Translations under genes and position numbers: made by a program
Source of the DNA: Microbulbifer taiwanensis
GTDB lineage: Bacteria > Pseudomonadota > Gammaproteobacteria > Pseudomonadales > Cellvibrionaceae
Assembly: GCF_014904815.1 (NCBI RefSeq)
Contig: NZ_JACZFR010000007.1
Location: 62,001-126,000, forward strand
Length of the DNA: 64,000 nucleotides
Direction: 5' to 3'
Part shown: positions 1-8,605 of the stretch, in pieces
Layout: every line of letters starts with the position of its first letter
Position numbering within the stretch: position 1 is the first letter of the stretch
The notes under the pieces: model-generated
Database searches by the model: none
The model's input: only the letters and a program-made list of their open reading frames with translations
What the model was told of the DNA's origin: nothing

Positions 1-129
1 GGTGAGGCAATTTGCGCGGCGTGAAGATTGTGCGTTCGTAGGGTGTGTTGTACGCGCCGCCGGGATTGGCGGTGCGCACGGCGCACCCGAAAAGATTAGA
101 AAAATAAATCGATAAAAAGGGTGACCGCC

Positions 130-1548
130 GTGCTGGCCAGCTTTCTGTTTTTCCTCGCCATCTTTGCCGCCATCGGCTTGAGTTCCTACCTGAAAAGCCG
201 CGGCACCAAGAAAGACTACTACCTCGCCAGCCAGGATGTGCCTCCCTTCCTGGTGGGCCTCTCCGCCGTGGCCACCAACAACAGCGGCTATATGTTTATC
301 GGCGTGATCGGCTACACCTACGCCACCGGCCTCGCCTCTATCTGGTTGATGGTCGGCTGGATACTGGGGGATCTGCTCGGCTCCCTGTGGGTGCACAAGT
401 CCCTGTGCCGGGCGACGCGGGAAACCGGTGAATCCAGTTACGCCGGAGTGATCAGCCACTGGGGTGGATCGCGTTCTACCGCCTGGCAGCGCCTGGCGGG
501 ATTGCTCTCCCTCCTCTTCCTGCTCGCCTATGCCAGCGCCCAGCTGGTGGCCGGCAGCAAGGCGCTCTATGTATTACTGGACCTGCCGATCTGGAGCGGC
601 GCCGCAATCGGCGGCCTGATCGTCGCTGCCTACTGCCTCGCCGGCGGTATCCGCGCCTCCATCTGGACGGATGCGGCCCAGTCATTCGTGATGATCGGGG
701 CCATGGGCACGCTGCTGTTCGTGGCCACCCAATCGGTCGGCGGCATAGGCGCGGCGATCGAATCCATGGGCCAGGTGGAAGGATTTCTCAACTGGTATCC
801 CCAGGACCTGCTGTTGCCCGGCGCCGCCGGTGGTGTCATCTTCGCCCTGAGTTGGCTGTTTGCCGGCCTGTCGGTGATAGGCCAGCCGCACGTGATGGTG
901 CGCTTTATGGCGCTGAAGTCCGAAAACCGAATGGTGCAGGCGCGCTGCTGGTACTACCTGTGGTTCACTGCCTTCTACGCCATGGCCACCGGCGTGGGCA
1001 TGCTGGCGCGTATCATCCTGAGCGATCCCGGCAGTTTCGATGCCGAGCTGGCGCTGCCGATGATGGCCATGGACCTGCTGTCGCCGGTGTTCGTGGGCCT
1101 GATACTGGCCGGCGTCTTCGCCGCGACCATGTCCACTGCGGACTCCCTGGTACTCAGCTGTTCCTGCTCCCTGACCCACGACCTGCTGCCGCAGCGCATC
1201 GAGAAAACCTGGATGCTGAAAGTGGCTACCCTGCTGATTACCGCGGTCGCCGTCATCTGGGCGCTGGTGAACAAGCAGAGCGTGTTCAGCCTGGTGGTCC
1301 TGTCCTGGTCTTCCCTGGCCTCGGCTTTTGCACCGCTGCTGATAGTACTGGCCCTGGGCGGGCGGCCAACGCAGAAGGTGTGTATCGCCATGAGCCTGAT
1401 CGGACTGGGCACGGCGCTGCTGTGGCGCTGGCTGGGCTGGCACGGGCACATTTACGAGGGTATGCCGGGCATTATTGCTGGTCTTGCGGTATTCGGTGTG
1501 GCCAGGTGGCTGGTGCGGGAGCCGCTGCCGAGTGGCGCCAACGCCTGA
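130..1548 (+). CDS. Sodium:solute symporter (SSS) family transporter
   Basis: Inner-membrane Na+-coupled uptake carrier of the SSS family (proline, pantothenate and sialic acid carriers belong here); the substrate cannot be read from sequence. The protein is almost wholly hydrophobic, with about 13 predicted membrane segments and length (472 residues) typical of the family. The early segment containing SAVATNNSGYMFIG matches the conserved unwound TM helix near the Na+ site. I prefer the GTG at 130 because an AGG lies 9 nt upstream; the in-frame GTG at 121 directly abuts that AGG. It is monocistronic and converges on yceI across a damaged terminator. The family call is firm, the substrate unknown. 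Confidence 0.9.
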   Translation: MLASFLFFLAIFAAIGLSSYLKSRGTKKDYYLASQDVPPFLVGLSAVATNNSGYMFIGVIGYTYATGLASIWLMVGWILGDLLGSLWVHKSLCRATRETGESSYAGVISHWGGSRSTAWQRLAGLLSLLFLLAYASAQLVAGSKALYVLLDLPIWSGAAIGGLIVAAYCLAGGIRASIWTDAAQSFVMIGAMGTLLFVATQSVGGIGAAIESMGQVEGFLNWYPQDLLLPGAAGGVIFALSWLFAGLSVIGQPHVMVRFMALKSENRMVQARCWYYLWFTAFYAMATGVGMLARIILSDPGSFDAELALPMMAMDLLSPVFVGLILAGVFAATMSTADSLVLSCSCSLTHDLLPQRIEKTWMLKVATLLITAVAVIWALVNKQSVFSLVVLSWSSLASAFAPLLIVLALGGRPTQKVCIAMSLIGLGTALLWRWLGWHGHIYEGMPGIIAGLAVFGVARWLVREPLPSGANA

Positions 1549-1563
1549 GTCCTTTTATAGGTC

Positions 1564-1648
1564 GATCGCGGCCATGGGCCTCTCCTGCTGAGGGTCGAAA
1601 CACAATTTGCAGGAGAGGCGGGGCGGCCATCCGCCCGTGGTCGCGATC
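1564..1648. repeat. REP-like palindromic repeat, copy 1
   Basis: Imperfect inverted repeat just after the symporter stop. The left arm GATCGCGGCCATGGGC with CTCCTGC is mirrored by GCAGGAG and later GTGGTCGCGATC. The same words (GATCGCGG, CATGGGCC, CTCCT, CGCGATCAATG) form the palindrome at 33344-33423, so this is probably a dispersed REP-type element that marks gene ends. Confidence 0.55.
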
Positions 1649-1655
1649 AATGCAC

Positions 1656-1764
1656 AAAAAAGCCCGGTAGCCTTGCGGCTACCGGGGGGGGCGCCCCCCC
1701 CCCGGGGCCCGCAACCAACCCAAAAAAACCCCGGGTCCCCTGGCGCCCCCCGGGCTTTTTATTT
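1656..1764. terminator. Bidirectional terminator interrupted by G/C homopolymers
   Basis: AAAAAAGCCCGGTAGCC, TTGC and GGCTACCGGG make a strong stem preceded by A-run, and CGGGCTTTTTAT at 1751-1762 would be its natural end, serving the convergent symporter and yceI genes. About 65 bp of low-complexity sequence (runs of G8, C10, A7, C7) separates the two. The insert looks artefactual; see findings. Confidence 0.6.
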
Positions 1765-1774
1765 GGTTGTCGGC

Positions 1775-2341
1775 TCAGATCTTGACGCCCTCGATATCCA
1801 GGATCATCTCCACCTTCTGGGAGGCCGGGCCCAGGTTGTAGTCGATGCCGAAATCCTTCAGGGCAAACTCGGTGGTGCCGGTAAAGCCCTGGCGATAGCC
1901 GCCCCAGGGGTCCTTGCCGCCGCCGATCTCGGTCACGTCGATGGTGATCGGCTTGGTGACGCCGCGCAGGGTCAGTTCGCCGCTGAGTTTGGCCTTGCCT
2001 TCACCCAGGGATTCGAAAGCGGTGCTCTTGAAGGTGGCGGTGGGGAACTTGGCCACGTCGAGGAAATCGGAACCGCGCAGGTGCTTGTCGCGCTCGGCGT
2101 GGTTGCTGTTCAGGCTGGTCACATCAATATTGACGTTGACAGTGGATTTCTCCGGGGCCTTGTCATCGTAGAAAAAGGAACCGTCGAAATCGTCGAAGCG
2201 GCCATAGAGCCAGCTGTAGCCCAGGTGCTTGATGCGGAACTGGATAAAGGCGTGGGCGCCCTTGGTGTCGATCTTGTACTCCGCTGCCTGGGCGGTGGCG
2301 CCGACCAGGGCGGCGAACAGGAAAATGGCGAGTTGCTTCAT
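1775..2341 (-). CDS. yceI: YceI family periplasmic protein
   Basis: Periplasmic lipocalin-like protein of the YceI family, whose members bind isoprenoid quinones or other amphiphilic lipids in a beta-barrel. The 188 residues begin with a clean signal peptide (cleavage after AQA, residue 19) and continue with the family's hallmark opening YKIDTKGAHAFIQFRIKHLG and the motif ELTLRGVTKPI. It lies 12 nt downstream of the cytochrome b561 gene, the same pairing as yceJ-yceI in E. coli, so the two are probably co-transcribed and functionally linked in membrane redox chemistry. The exact ligand is unknown. Confidence 0.93.
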   Translation of the reverse strand: MKQLAIFLFAALVGATAQAAEYKIDTKGAHAFIQFRIKHLGYSWLYGRFDDFDGSFFYDDKAPEKSTVNVNIDVTSLNSNHAERDKHLRGSDFLDVAKFPTATFKSTAFESLGEGKAKLSGELTLRGVTKPITIDVTEIGGGKDPWGGYRQGFTGTTEFALKDFGIDYNLGPASQKVEMILDIEGVKI

Positions 2342-2353
2342 GGGTTGCTCCCT

Positions 2354-2962
2354 CTATTTTGTGGTGGTGAGACTTTCTTGGGGTTGTGAAAGTGGTTTGT
2401 CCGATACCGGTTTCGCGCCTAGCCCCAGTATTTTGCGCAGGGTGGCGTCGCGGTCGATAAAGTGGTGCTTGAGTGCCGCCAGCGCGTGCAGTACAACCAG
2501 CGCCATCAGGCACCAGGCCAGTACTTCGTGAACCTGACCGGCGATGTCCTCCTGGTTGGGGATTCCCTGGATGGTGGCGGCCAGGCTGAACCAGCCGAAC
2601 ACCTCGATGGCGCGGCCATCGGCGGTGGAGATCAGGTAACCGGAGCACATGATGGCCAGCAGCAGCAGGTAGATGGCTCCGTGGGCCATCCGCGCCGCCA
2701 GCGACTGCCAGCGCGGCGTTTTCGGCTCCGCCGCCGGGCTGGGGTTGATCAGTTTCCACAACAGCCTGAACAGCAGCAGACCCAGCAGCAGTATGCCGAC
2801 GCTCTTGTGCAGTTCCGGGCCCTGGCGGTACCAGGGGTCATAATAGGATAACTGGCGCATCCACCAGCCGAGCGCAAACAGGCCGATAATGGCCGGCGCC
2901 ATCAGCCAGTGCAGGACAATAGCGACCCAGCCGTATTGATTGTCGCTGTTTCTGGCGGACAT
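2354..2962 (-). CDS. Cytochrome b561 (YceJ-like)
   Basis: Di-heme b-type cytochrome of the inner membrane, expected to pass electrons between the quinone pool and a periplasmic partner. Four hydrophobic helices are visible with histidines at helix ends (VLHWLMAP near residue 15, ELHKSVGI, MAHGAIYL, HALAALKHH), matching the bacterial b561 heme-ligand layout. I place the start at the ATG of MSARNSDNQ because GGGAG lies 7 nt upstream; the open frame continues another 23 codons upstream without such a signal. First gene of a two-gene unit with yceI. Confidence 0.9.
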   Translation of the reverse strand: MSARNSDNQYGWVAIVLHWLMAPAIIGLFALGWWMRQLSYYDPWYRQGPELHKSVGILLLGLLLFRLLWKLINPSPAAEPKTPRWQSLAARMAHGAIYLLLLAIMCSGYLISTADGRAIEVFGWFSLAATIQGIPNQEDIAGQVHEVLAWCLMALVVLHALAALKHHFIDRDATLRKILGLGAKPVSDKPLSQPQESLTTTK

Positions 2963-3122
2963 CCGGATACTCCCGAGCTCTCGAATCGTGTTGTGCGGAA
3001 ACAGGTTACCCGCTTTGGGACAGGCTACCAATTATAAAAATTCCGCACAGACGGAAAAGCACAAAAAGCTGAAGAAACCTATCGAAAAAGTTGACGGGCG
3101 GTTTTTTGGGCGATCGGGAGGA

Positions 3123-3788
3123 TTAATGGGGTGTGCCGCGCACGCCCGCGCGCTCGGCTGCCGCCAGCACCCGCTCCAGCGCGGCGCGGTCCAGGGAGCC
3201 GGAGCGGCGCGCAAGCTGCTCGGCGAGCCAGGTGGGGGTGTGGTGATTGCCGTCCAGGGCCAGCTTTTCCAGCTGCCAGATGACGTTGAGCAGCAGCTGC
3301 GGTTCCAGCTCGCTGTCCGCTTCCGTACTGGAGAAGAGCTGTGGCTCCAGCTGCTCCAGGTCGCTGCGTTTCAGTACCAGTTCCGCCAGGGTCGGGTACC
3401 AGCGGCTGCTGAAGGGTTCCGGGCGCTGGCGGCGCTCGAAGGTGATGCGCAGGCGATTGCCCTCGGCGTCTTCCAGCAGTGGCGTGTCCTGCTCGTAGGC
3501 GGGCAGGGCGGGGCGCTGGCGCAGGATACCCGCGATCGCACTCCAGTCGCTGTGGTTTTCCGCGCAGAGGCGCAATGGTTCGGTGAGCTCACGGGTCTCG
3601 GGTCTGCCCAGGTAGGCGAGTTGCTGGCCCGGGCGGTACCAGTAGAGATCCAGCAGGTGCTGTTCGGCCAGGTCCGCCAGGTCGGCGCTGGTCACGGGCT
3701 CCTCGGCCACGGCGCTCAGGTGATCGACGGCCTGCTGTACGCTCAGCCACTGTCTGCGGTGGAAGGGTTTGGCGATTGCAGTGCCCAT
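3123..3788 (-). CDS. Hypothetical protein, 221 aa
   Basis: Soluble protein that I do not recognise. It is rich in Leu, Glu, Arg and Gln, with no signal peptide or membrane segment. The N-terminus (QWLSVQQAVDHLSAVAEEPVTSADLADLAEQHLLDLYWYRP) reads like a small helical DNA-binding or adaptor module of the kind seen in mobile-element regulators, and a central stretch is Arg/Phe rich (ITFERRQRPEPFSSRWYP). Codon usage agrees with its neighbours and the reading frame is intact, so it is probably expressed. It stands alone between two unrelated transcription units. Confidence 0.6.
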   Translation of the reverse strand: MGTAIAKPFHRRQWLSVQQAVDHLSAVAEEPVTSADLADLAEQHLLDLYWYRPGQQLAYLGRPETRELTEPLRLCAENHSDWSAIAGILRQRPALPAYEQDTPLLEDAEGNRLRITFERRQRPEPFSSRWYPTLAELVLKRSDLEQLEPQLFSSTEADSELEPQLLLNVIWQLEKLALDGNHHTPTWLAEQLARRSGSLDRAALERVLAAAERAGVRGTPH

Positions 3789-3924
3789 TGACGGCTCCCA
3801 GCGCCCGATGCGCCGGCATTCATTTATTGCTAGTGAGACATAATCTTAGCAGCTGGGTCTTCCATTCACCGGCAGCCGGGCCGGCGGTTACAATGGCGCT
3901 TTTGCACAGCCAATGGAGTCGCCT

Positions 3925-5436
3925 GTGAAGTTGAAATCTGTACTCGTGTCCCTTTTCCTGCCGTTGCTGTCGTCGGCGCCACTGGTCAGTGCTGAGGTGT
4001 CGCCGGTGGCGCAGGATACCGCGGCCTATGCGGTGGAAAACTACGAGGGGGCCATGACCGACACCCTGGCCGAACTGGTGCGCTTCGAAACCGTGGCCCG
4101 TGAGGGGGTGGCGCTGGAGAAGAACCGGGAGTTCACCGGTTTCAAGCGCGCCCTGCGCAACAAGGCGCGGGAACTGGGGCTGGAGTACCAGGACCATGGC
4201 CACGTGGTGATTATCGCCCTGGGACAGGGGCAGGAAAAGCTGGGCATTGTCACCCACGGCGATGTGCAGCCCGCCAACCCGGCCAAGTGGAACAAGAGCC
4301 CCTTCGAACTGGACCGGGAGAGCGAACCCGGCAAGCTGATCGCCCGAGGCAGCGAGGATGACAAGGGGCCCATTGCCACCGCGCTCTACGCGATGAAGGC
4401 GATCAAGGACAGGGGTGTGCCGATGAAGCGGCGCGTGGAGCTGATGGTCTACCTGGCAGAGGAGTCCGACTGGGAGCCACTCAAGGCCTTCCTGAAAACC
4501 TACGCGATTCCGGCATACAACATCACCATCGATGCCAACTACCCGGTGGTCACGGCGGAAAAGGGCTGGAGCGAAGTGCGCGTAACCGCCGCGGCGACGC
4601 CGATCGAAGTGGAGGGCAAGCCCTACCTGAGCGAGTTTTACGGCGGCTACTTCCGGAGCCAGGTGCCCGACGAGGCCCACGCGATCGTGACCAACCCGAC
4701 GCCGGCACTGGTCGAGGCCATCCGCGCGCGGGCCGGCAGGCAGAAAGGGGTGGATTACGAGTTTGTTGAAGGCGACGACAAGCTGGAGATCATCGCACGC
4801 GGCAAGGCGACCCACAGTTCCGAGCCGGAGCACGGCGTCAATGCCATCGCCTTTCTCGCCGACGCTTTGAAGGTGCACGACTGGCCGGCGAACCCGGCCG
4901 GCAGTACGGTGCGCTACCTGAACGAACTGGTGGGTACCGGCATACTGGCGGAGCAGTTTGGTGATATCGCCTACAGTGACGACTTTATGGGGCCGATGAC
5001 CGCCGCAGTTACCATGGTCAAGGCGGATGCGAAGGGGCTGACCAGCTACCTGAACCTGCGCCGCCCCACCGGCAAGAGCGCGACCCAGCTGGACGGTGAG
5101 ATCCGCAGCGCCCTGGCGGGCTGGCAGAAAAGCAGTGGTATCGAGTTCGCCACTATCGAGGTGGAGTTGGGCGATCCCTACCGGGTGGACAATGCCCCCC
5201 ACGTGGAGCCGCTGCTGGAGGTATTCCGCCACTTTACCGGCATGGAGGACGCCGGCCCGGTTGCCATCGGCGGTTCCACCAACGCCAAGCTGCTGCCGAA
5301 CGCGGTCAGCTTCGGCCCCTCGATGCCGGGCGCGGCCTACACCGGCCACTCGGAGCACGAATTCATCACCGCAGAGCAGTTTCGCCTGAACCTGAAGATG
5401 TATACGGCGATGATGATCGAGATTGGCAATTTATAA
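3925..5436 (+). CDS. Secreted M20 family metallopeptidase
   Basis: Zinc-dependent amidohydrolase/dipeptidase of the M20 (ArgE/DapE/PepV) clan, exported by a signal peptide (LKSVLVSLFLPLLSSAPLVSA). Metal-site landmarks appear in order: THGDVQPA with the first His and Asp, GSEDDKGP with the bridging Asp, EESDW with the general-base Glu pair, and a C-terminal GHSEHEF. A lid domain carries ATHSSEPEHG. The GTG at 3925 is preferred because TGGAG precedes it by 6 nt; the ATG at 3913 would sit on that ribosome-binding site. Probably scavenges peptides in the periplasm. Confidence 0.88.
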   Translation: MKLKSVLVSLFLPLLSSAPLVSAEVSPVAQDTAAYAVENYEGAMTDTLAELVRFETVAREGVALEKNREFTGFKRALRNKARELGLEYQDHGHVVIIALGQGQEKLGIVTHGDVQPANPAKWNKSPFELDRESEPGKLIARGSEDDKGPIATALYAMKAIKDRGVPMKRRVELMVYLAEESDWEPLKAFLKTYAIPAYNITIDANYPVVTAEKGWSEVRVTAAATPIEVEGKPYLSEFYGGYFRSQVPDEAHAIVTNPTPALVEAIRARAGRQKGVDYEFVEGDDKLEIIARGKATHSSEPEHGVNAIAFLADALKVHDWPANPAGSTVRYLNELVGTGILAEQFGDIAYSDDFMGPMTAAVTMVKADAKGLTSYLNLRRPTGKSATQLDGEIRSALAGWQKSSGIEFATIEVELGDPYRVDNAPHVEPLLEVFRHFTGMEDAGPVAIGGSTNAKLLPNAVSFGPSMPGAAYTGHSEHEFITAEQFRLNLKMYTAMMIEIGNL

Positions 5437-5474
5437 ACCGCGGGTAATCGCAGGACCTGCAATATCCAGATTTG

Positions 5475-5708
5475 TAGGGGCGAACCTTGTGTTCGCCCTA
5501 ATTGAGGTTGGATAGACAAAGATCTTGATGCGAAGGCCCTGATGCCGGTGACTCTTTGCGGGACCGTATGAGACAGGGATGTCGATTACGAGCGTACAGG
5601 GATGTATTTACAGCGTGTCCCGCAAAGAGTCACCGGTAGCAGGGCCGCTACCGAACCTGCTACATAGCCCATGCTCCTATTCTAGGGCGAACACAAGGTT
5701 CGCCCCTA
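5475..5708. repeat. Nested inverted-repeat element, 234 bp
   Basis: Two perfect inverted repeats sit one inside the other. The outer arms are 26 bp (5475-5500 and 5683-5708, beginning TAGGGGCGAACCTTG). The inner arms are 20 bp (5545-5564 and 5617-5636, CCGGTGACTCTTTGCGGGAC and its complement). No open reading frame of note lies between them. It sits between the peptidase and corA-like genes and looks like a miniature mobile or REP-type element. Confidence 0.75.
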
Positions 5709-5725
5709 TTAAGCCGCGGCCTGTG

Positions 5726-6679
5726 CTACAGCCAGCCTTTCTTCTTAAAATAAAGATAGGGCGCAATCCCCGACAGCACTATCAGCAGCAGTGCAAAGGG
5801 GTAGCCCGCCAGCCATTTCAGCTCCGGCATAAACTCGAAATTCATCCCGTAAATACTCGCCACCGTCGTCGGCGGCAGGAATACTACGGCGGCGATGGAA
5901 AACATCTTGATGATGTTCGTCTGGCGGATATTGATAAACCCCTGGGTGGAATCCATCAGGAAGTTGATCTTGTTGAACAGGAAACCGGTGTGGGCTGTCA
6001 GTGTGTCGATATCGCGGGTGATATCGCGAAAGCTCTCCTGGAACTCGGCGTCCCCGTGAATATGACGCTGCAGGAAGGTAATGGAGCGCCGGGTGTCCAT
6101 CAGGCACAGCAGCACCTTGCCGTTGCTGTCCTCCAGCTTGGCGAGCTGGTCTATGGCGTTTTCCAGGTCCGTGTCGTCCTCTTCCAAGACCAGGTAACTG
6201 GCCTCGCCCAGCTTCACGTGGATATCCTCAAGTGCATCCGCCAGGTTTTCCACCTTCTGCTCAAATAGCTGTACCGACAGCTCCTGGGCGCTGCGTGCCT
6301 CCACCTGGCGACGGCGGGCGCGCATGCGCAGCAGACGGAAGTCCGCCAGCTCACTGTCGCGCACGGTGATCAGCCGCTGGGGTTGCAGGATAAAGGCCAC
6401 CGTCGAGGTGTCGTGGCGGCCCTCGCTCTGGGTCAGGAACAGGGAGTGGATATGCACGCCGGCGTCGTCGACAAAGTAGCGCGCCGAGGCCTCGATCTCC
6501 TCGACGTCTTCCGATTCGGGAAGCTCGGTGCGCAGCAGCGTCTGCAGCAGCTCGCGCTCGTTCTCCTGTGGCTCCTGCAGGTCGACCCAGGCCACTTCGC
6601 TGAGCCGCTGCTCACTGACGTCGGCGCCGTCGGGCAGCTCGACGAGCTTGCCCCGCCTGATTTCGAAGAGTCTCAACAT
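5726..6679 (-). CDS. CorA family divalent cation transporter (ZntB-like)
   Basis: Inner-membrane pentameric cation channel/transporter of the CorA superfamily. The large acidic, helical cytoplasmic domain fills residues 1-250 and two C-terminal membrane helices follow; the defining YGMN selectivity motif lies near residue 278 at the end of the first helix (YGMNFEFMPEL). The acidic funnel sequence and the full length of 317 residues fit the ZntB/CorA-like subgroup, so Mg2+, Zn2+ or Co2+ are candidate substrates. It lies downstream of the host-attachment-family gene on the same strand, with a hairpin between them that may attenuate read-through. Confidence 0.9.
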   Translation of the reverse strand: MLRLFEIRRGKLVELPDGADVSEQRLSEVAWVDLQEPQENERELLQTLLRTELPESEDVEEIEASARYFVDDAGVHIHSLFLTQSEGRHDTSTVAFILQPQRLITVRDSELADFRLLRMRARRRQVEARSAQELSVQLFEQKVENLADALEDIHVKLGEASYLVLEEDDTDLENAIDQLAKLEDSNGKVLLCLMDTRRSITFLQRHIHGDAEFQESFRDITRDIDTLTAHTGFLFNKINFLMDSTQGFINIRQTNIIKMFSIAAVVFLPPTTVASIYGMNFEFMPELKWLAGYPFALLLIVLSGIAPYLYFKKKGWL

Positions 6680-6729
6680 TGCCGTCAGTGGCCCTTATGT
6701 CTGCATCGCCACATGGTTGCAATCTGCGC

Positions 6730-6776
6730 GGCGCAAATCAATGCTCGCGGAAATTTCCCGCGCGCATTGATTCGCC
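6730..6776. terminator. Intercistronic hairpin
   Basis: AATCAATGC (6736-6744) pairs with GCATTGATT (6764-6772), with an inner CGCGG/CCGCG stem around AAATTTC. No clear T-run follows on either strand, so it may be a REP-like or processing hairpin rather than a true terminator. Confidence 0.45.
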
Positions 6777-6790
6777 TAAGCAGGCGTGGC

Positions 6791-7228
6791 CTATAACCAG
6801 GTCGGCAGCTGGGCGCGGATTTCCTCCGCTTCGCAGTTGACCAAGTTCTTGCCCGTCTCGCCGGCGATGGTGGCGCGGGTGGGCGCCTTCAATGCATCGC
6901 GCAGGCTGCCCACCATCTGCGGTTCGGCCACTATGTAGAGCTTTTCGTAGCGCCCCTCCACGCGACCGCGCTCCAGGGCGTGGGCGATTTCGCGGGCGAA
7001 TTTCTGGCCGTTGCGGCGGTGCAGCTGGCTGACATTGCCCATCGCGTGGCGCCCCTGGCCGCCGCTGTCGAAGGTGCGCCCCGGCGCGTCACTCTCCAGG
7101 TCGCGACCGTTGAGGCGCGATTCGGGGTGGATCAGGGCTTCCAGCTCGTGGAGTTCGCCGGCGCGCTTCTCCGCCTCGAACACCCGCGCTTGTGATTGGT
7201 TGGCCACAAGGACCCATGCTAGTGCCAT
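6791..7228 (-). CDS. Host attachment family protein
   Basis: Small cytoplasmic protein of the family named 'protein required for attachment to host cells' (Pfam Host_attach). Typical features are visible: an N-terminal beta strand WVLVANQSQARVFEAE, a variable middle rich in Gly/Asp/Arg (LESDAPGRTFDSGGQGRHAMG), then FAREIAHALERGRVEGRYEKLYIVAEPQMVGSLRDAL. The fold resembles the eRF1/Pelota middle domain. Despite the name it is widespread in free-living bacteria and is often stress-linked. Its neighbours here are a cation transporter and a divergent small heat-shock gene. Confidence 0.82.
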   Translation of the reverse strand: MALAWVLVANQSQARVFEAEKRAGELHELEALIHPESRLNGRDLESDAPGRTFDSGGQGRHAMGNVSQLHRRNGQKFAREIAHALERGRVEGRYEKLYIVAEPQMVGSLRDALKAPTRATIAGETGKNLVNCEAEEIRAQLPTWL

Positions 7229-7485
7229 GAGAGTATCCTCGCCGTTTCTGTCTCTCTATGCTAGTTGAAACAGGCGTCGGCGACGCGGGCCAAATGGTAT
7301 AAGCAGCCGCTTTCCATCTCCATTTGTTTATATAAAACAGTCTCTTATAACCCGCCCGGTTTTTGTGACTCGAAAGCCTTTGCAAGCGCCAATTCCGTAG
7401 CGGAAGCTGGCCTAGACTTGGTGGAAGGTGTACGGGGCGCCACTGTCAGTCCCCATTTAAACCGCGCGAGTGAGGAGGTTTGGCC

Positions 7486-7908
7486 ATGAGCCTGATTCCG
7501 AGAGGATCCCTGTTGGACCTGGACAATATGTTCGAGCAGATGCTGTCCCCGGCGCGCACCGGCGGCAAGGAGGGTTTTTTCTCTCCGCGAATCGACGTCA
7601 GCGAAAACAAGGACAGCTACGAGATCAGCGCCGAACTGCCGGGTGTGAGCAGGGACGATATCAATGTCACCCTGGAAAACGGCGTGCTGACGCTGGAGGC
7701 GGAAGTACACCGGGAGGAAAAGGAGGAGAGGGAAGGCCGCGTGATTCGCCAGGAGCGCCGCTACGGCAAGTTTATGCGCAGCTTTAACCTGGGCGAGGAT
7801 GTCAGCGAGGAGGAGATAGATGCGAGTTTCAAGGACGGCGTCCTGAAATTGAAGGTGCCGAAGCACGAGGAACGGCAACCGCAGAGAAAGCGCATCGAAA
7901 TTCACTAA
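7486..7908 (+). CDS. Hsp20/alpha-crystallin family small heat-shock protein
   Basis: ATP-independent holdase that binds unfolding proteins. The alpha-crystallin domain runs from about residue 33 (PRIDVSENKDSYEISAELPG) to 130, with the conserved A-x-x-x-n-G-v-L signature near the end (ASFKDGVLKLKVPK). The ATG at 7486 has a strong GGAGG 7 nt upstream. The upstream region has a CCCCATTTA box at 7451-7459 that resembles a sigma-32 -10 element, but I see no convincing matching -35. Expected to be heat or envelope-stress induced. Confidence 0.93.
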   Translation: MSLIPRGSLLDLDNMFEQMLSPARTGGKEGFFSPRIDVSENKDSYEISAELPGVSRDDINVTLENGVLTLEAEVHREEKEEREGRVIRQERRYGKFMRSFNLGEDVSEEEIDASFKDGVLKLKVPKHEERQPQRKRIEIH

Positions 7909-8000
7909 GGTATCGGCGCGGTCTTATGCGCTGCGCCCGATGTTATCGAAATAGTCCCACCCTAGACTGCACGCAGTAGGGCAACAGTTGGAGATGAACC

Positions 8001-8417
8001 ATGAAAGTGAAACAGGCAATGCACGAGGGCTGTACCTGGTGTACACCGGATACGCCGCTGTTGGAAGTGGCAAAGATCCTGCGCGACGAAGATATCGGCG
8101 CTGTGCCAGTGGGTGAGAACGACAGGTTGATCGGCATGGTCACCGACCGCGATATCGCCTGCCGCGGCGTGACCCAGGGCCGGGATTTGAATTCGCTGAC
8201 CGCCCGCGATGTGATGACCGAAGGCATACAGTGGTGCTGGGAAGACGACGATATGAATACCGCCATTCAGAAAATGGAGGAGCAGCAGTTGCGCCGTATG
8301 CCGGTGATGAATACGGAGAAGCGCATGGTGGGTATCCTGAGCCTGGGGGACATTTCCCACGCGGTGGCCCGCAAGCAGATAGGGGAGTTTGCCTCGGCGG
8401 TATCCGCGCATCACTAG
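8001..8417 (+). CDS. CBS-domain pair protein
   Basis: Stand-alone CBS-pair regulator, likely sensing adenosine nucleotides. The first CBS unit (residues 1-60) contains TPLLEVAKILRDEDIGAVPV and GMVTDRDIACR; the second (70-128) contains DVMTEGIQWCWEDDDMNTAIQKM and RMPVMNTEKRMVGILSLGD. A GGAG lies 10 nt before the ATG. It follows the hsp20 gene and both look like stress genes. The TAG stop is contributed by the left end of the 164-bp repeat element at 8414, so the current C-terminus may reflect that insertion. Confidence 0.9.
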   Translation: MKVKQAMHEGCTWCTPDTPLLEVAKILRDEDIGAVPVGENDRLIGMVTDRDIACRGVTQGRDLNSLTARDVMTEGIQWCWEDDDMNTAIQKMEEQQLRRMPVMNTEKRMVGILSLGDISHAVARKQIGEFASAVSAHH

Positions 8418-8577
8418 TGGGCCATGCAGGAAGTTCGGTAACAAAGGAGCATAGCCAAAGCGTTCAGATCAAGGCGAGAAAGCGCAGGAATAGCCGCGTT
8501 ATTTCAAGCTTTCTCAACGCAGAGCTGGGCGCTTTGGCGACGCGAACTGTTACACAACTTTCCGCATGGCCCACTAG
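8414..8577. repeat. 164-bp MITE-like element, copy 1
   Basis: Transposase-less element with imperfect 30-bp terminal inverted repeats (CTAGTGGGCCATGC...GTTACA). It is about 93% identical (11 mismatches by eye) to the copy at 15080-15243 and exactly the same length. Both ends finish in CTAG, which may be the target site. Its first bases form the stop codon of the CBS-domain gene. Confidence 0.88.
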
Positions 8578-8605
8578 CGATTCATGCGGGAATTTTGGGG
8601 TTACC

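Noticed and set aside
1-129. Inverted repeat GGTGCGC...GCGCACC before the symporter
   Set aside because: Too short and G+C-driven to call a terminator or element without the upstream gene.
3820-5358. 512-aa minus-strand open frame opposite the M20 peptidase
   Set aside because: No domain pattern, and the plus-strand gene has all catalytic motifs; the frame is a G+C-driven shadow.
6791-7228. Host attachment gene as sign of a prophage or symbiosis island
   Set aside because: The family is common on ordinary chromosomes and no phage structural, integrase or secretion genes lie nearby.
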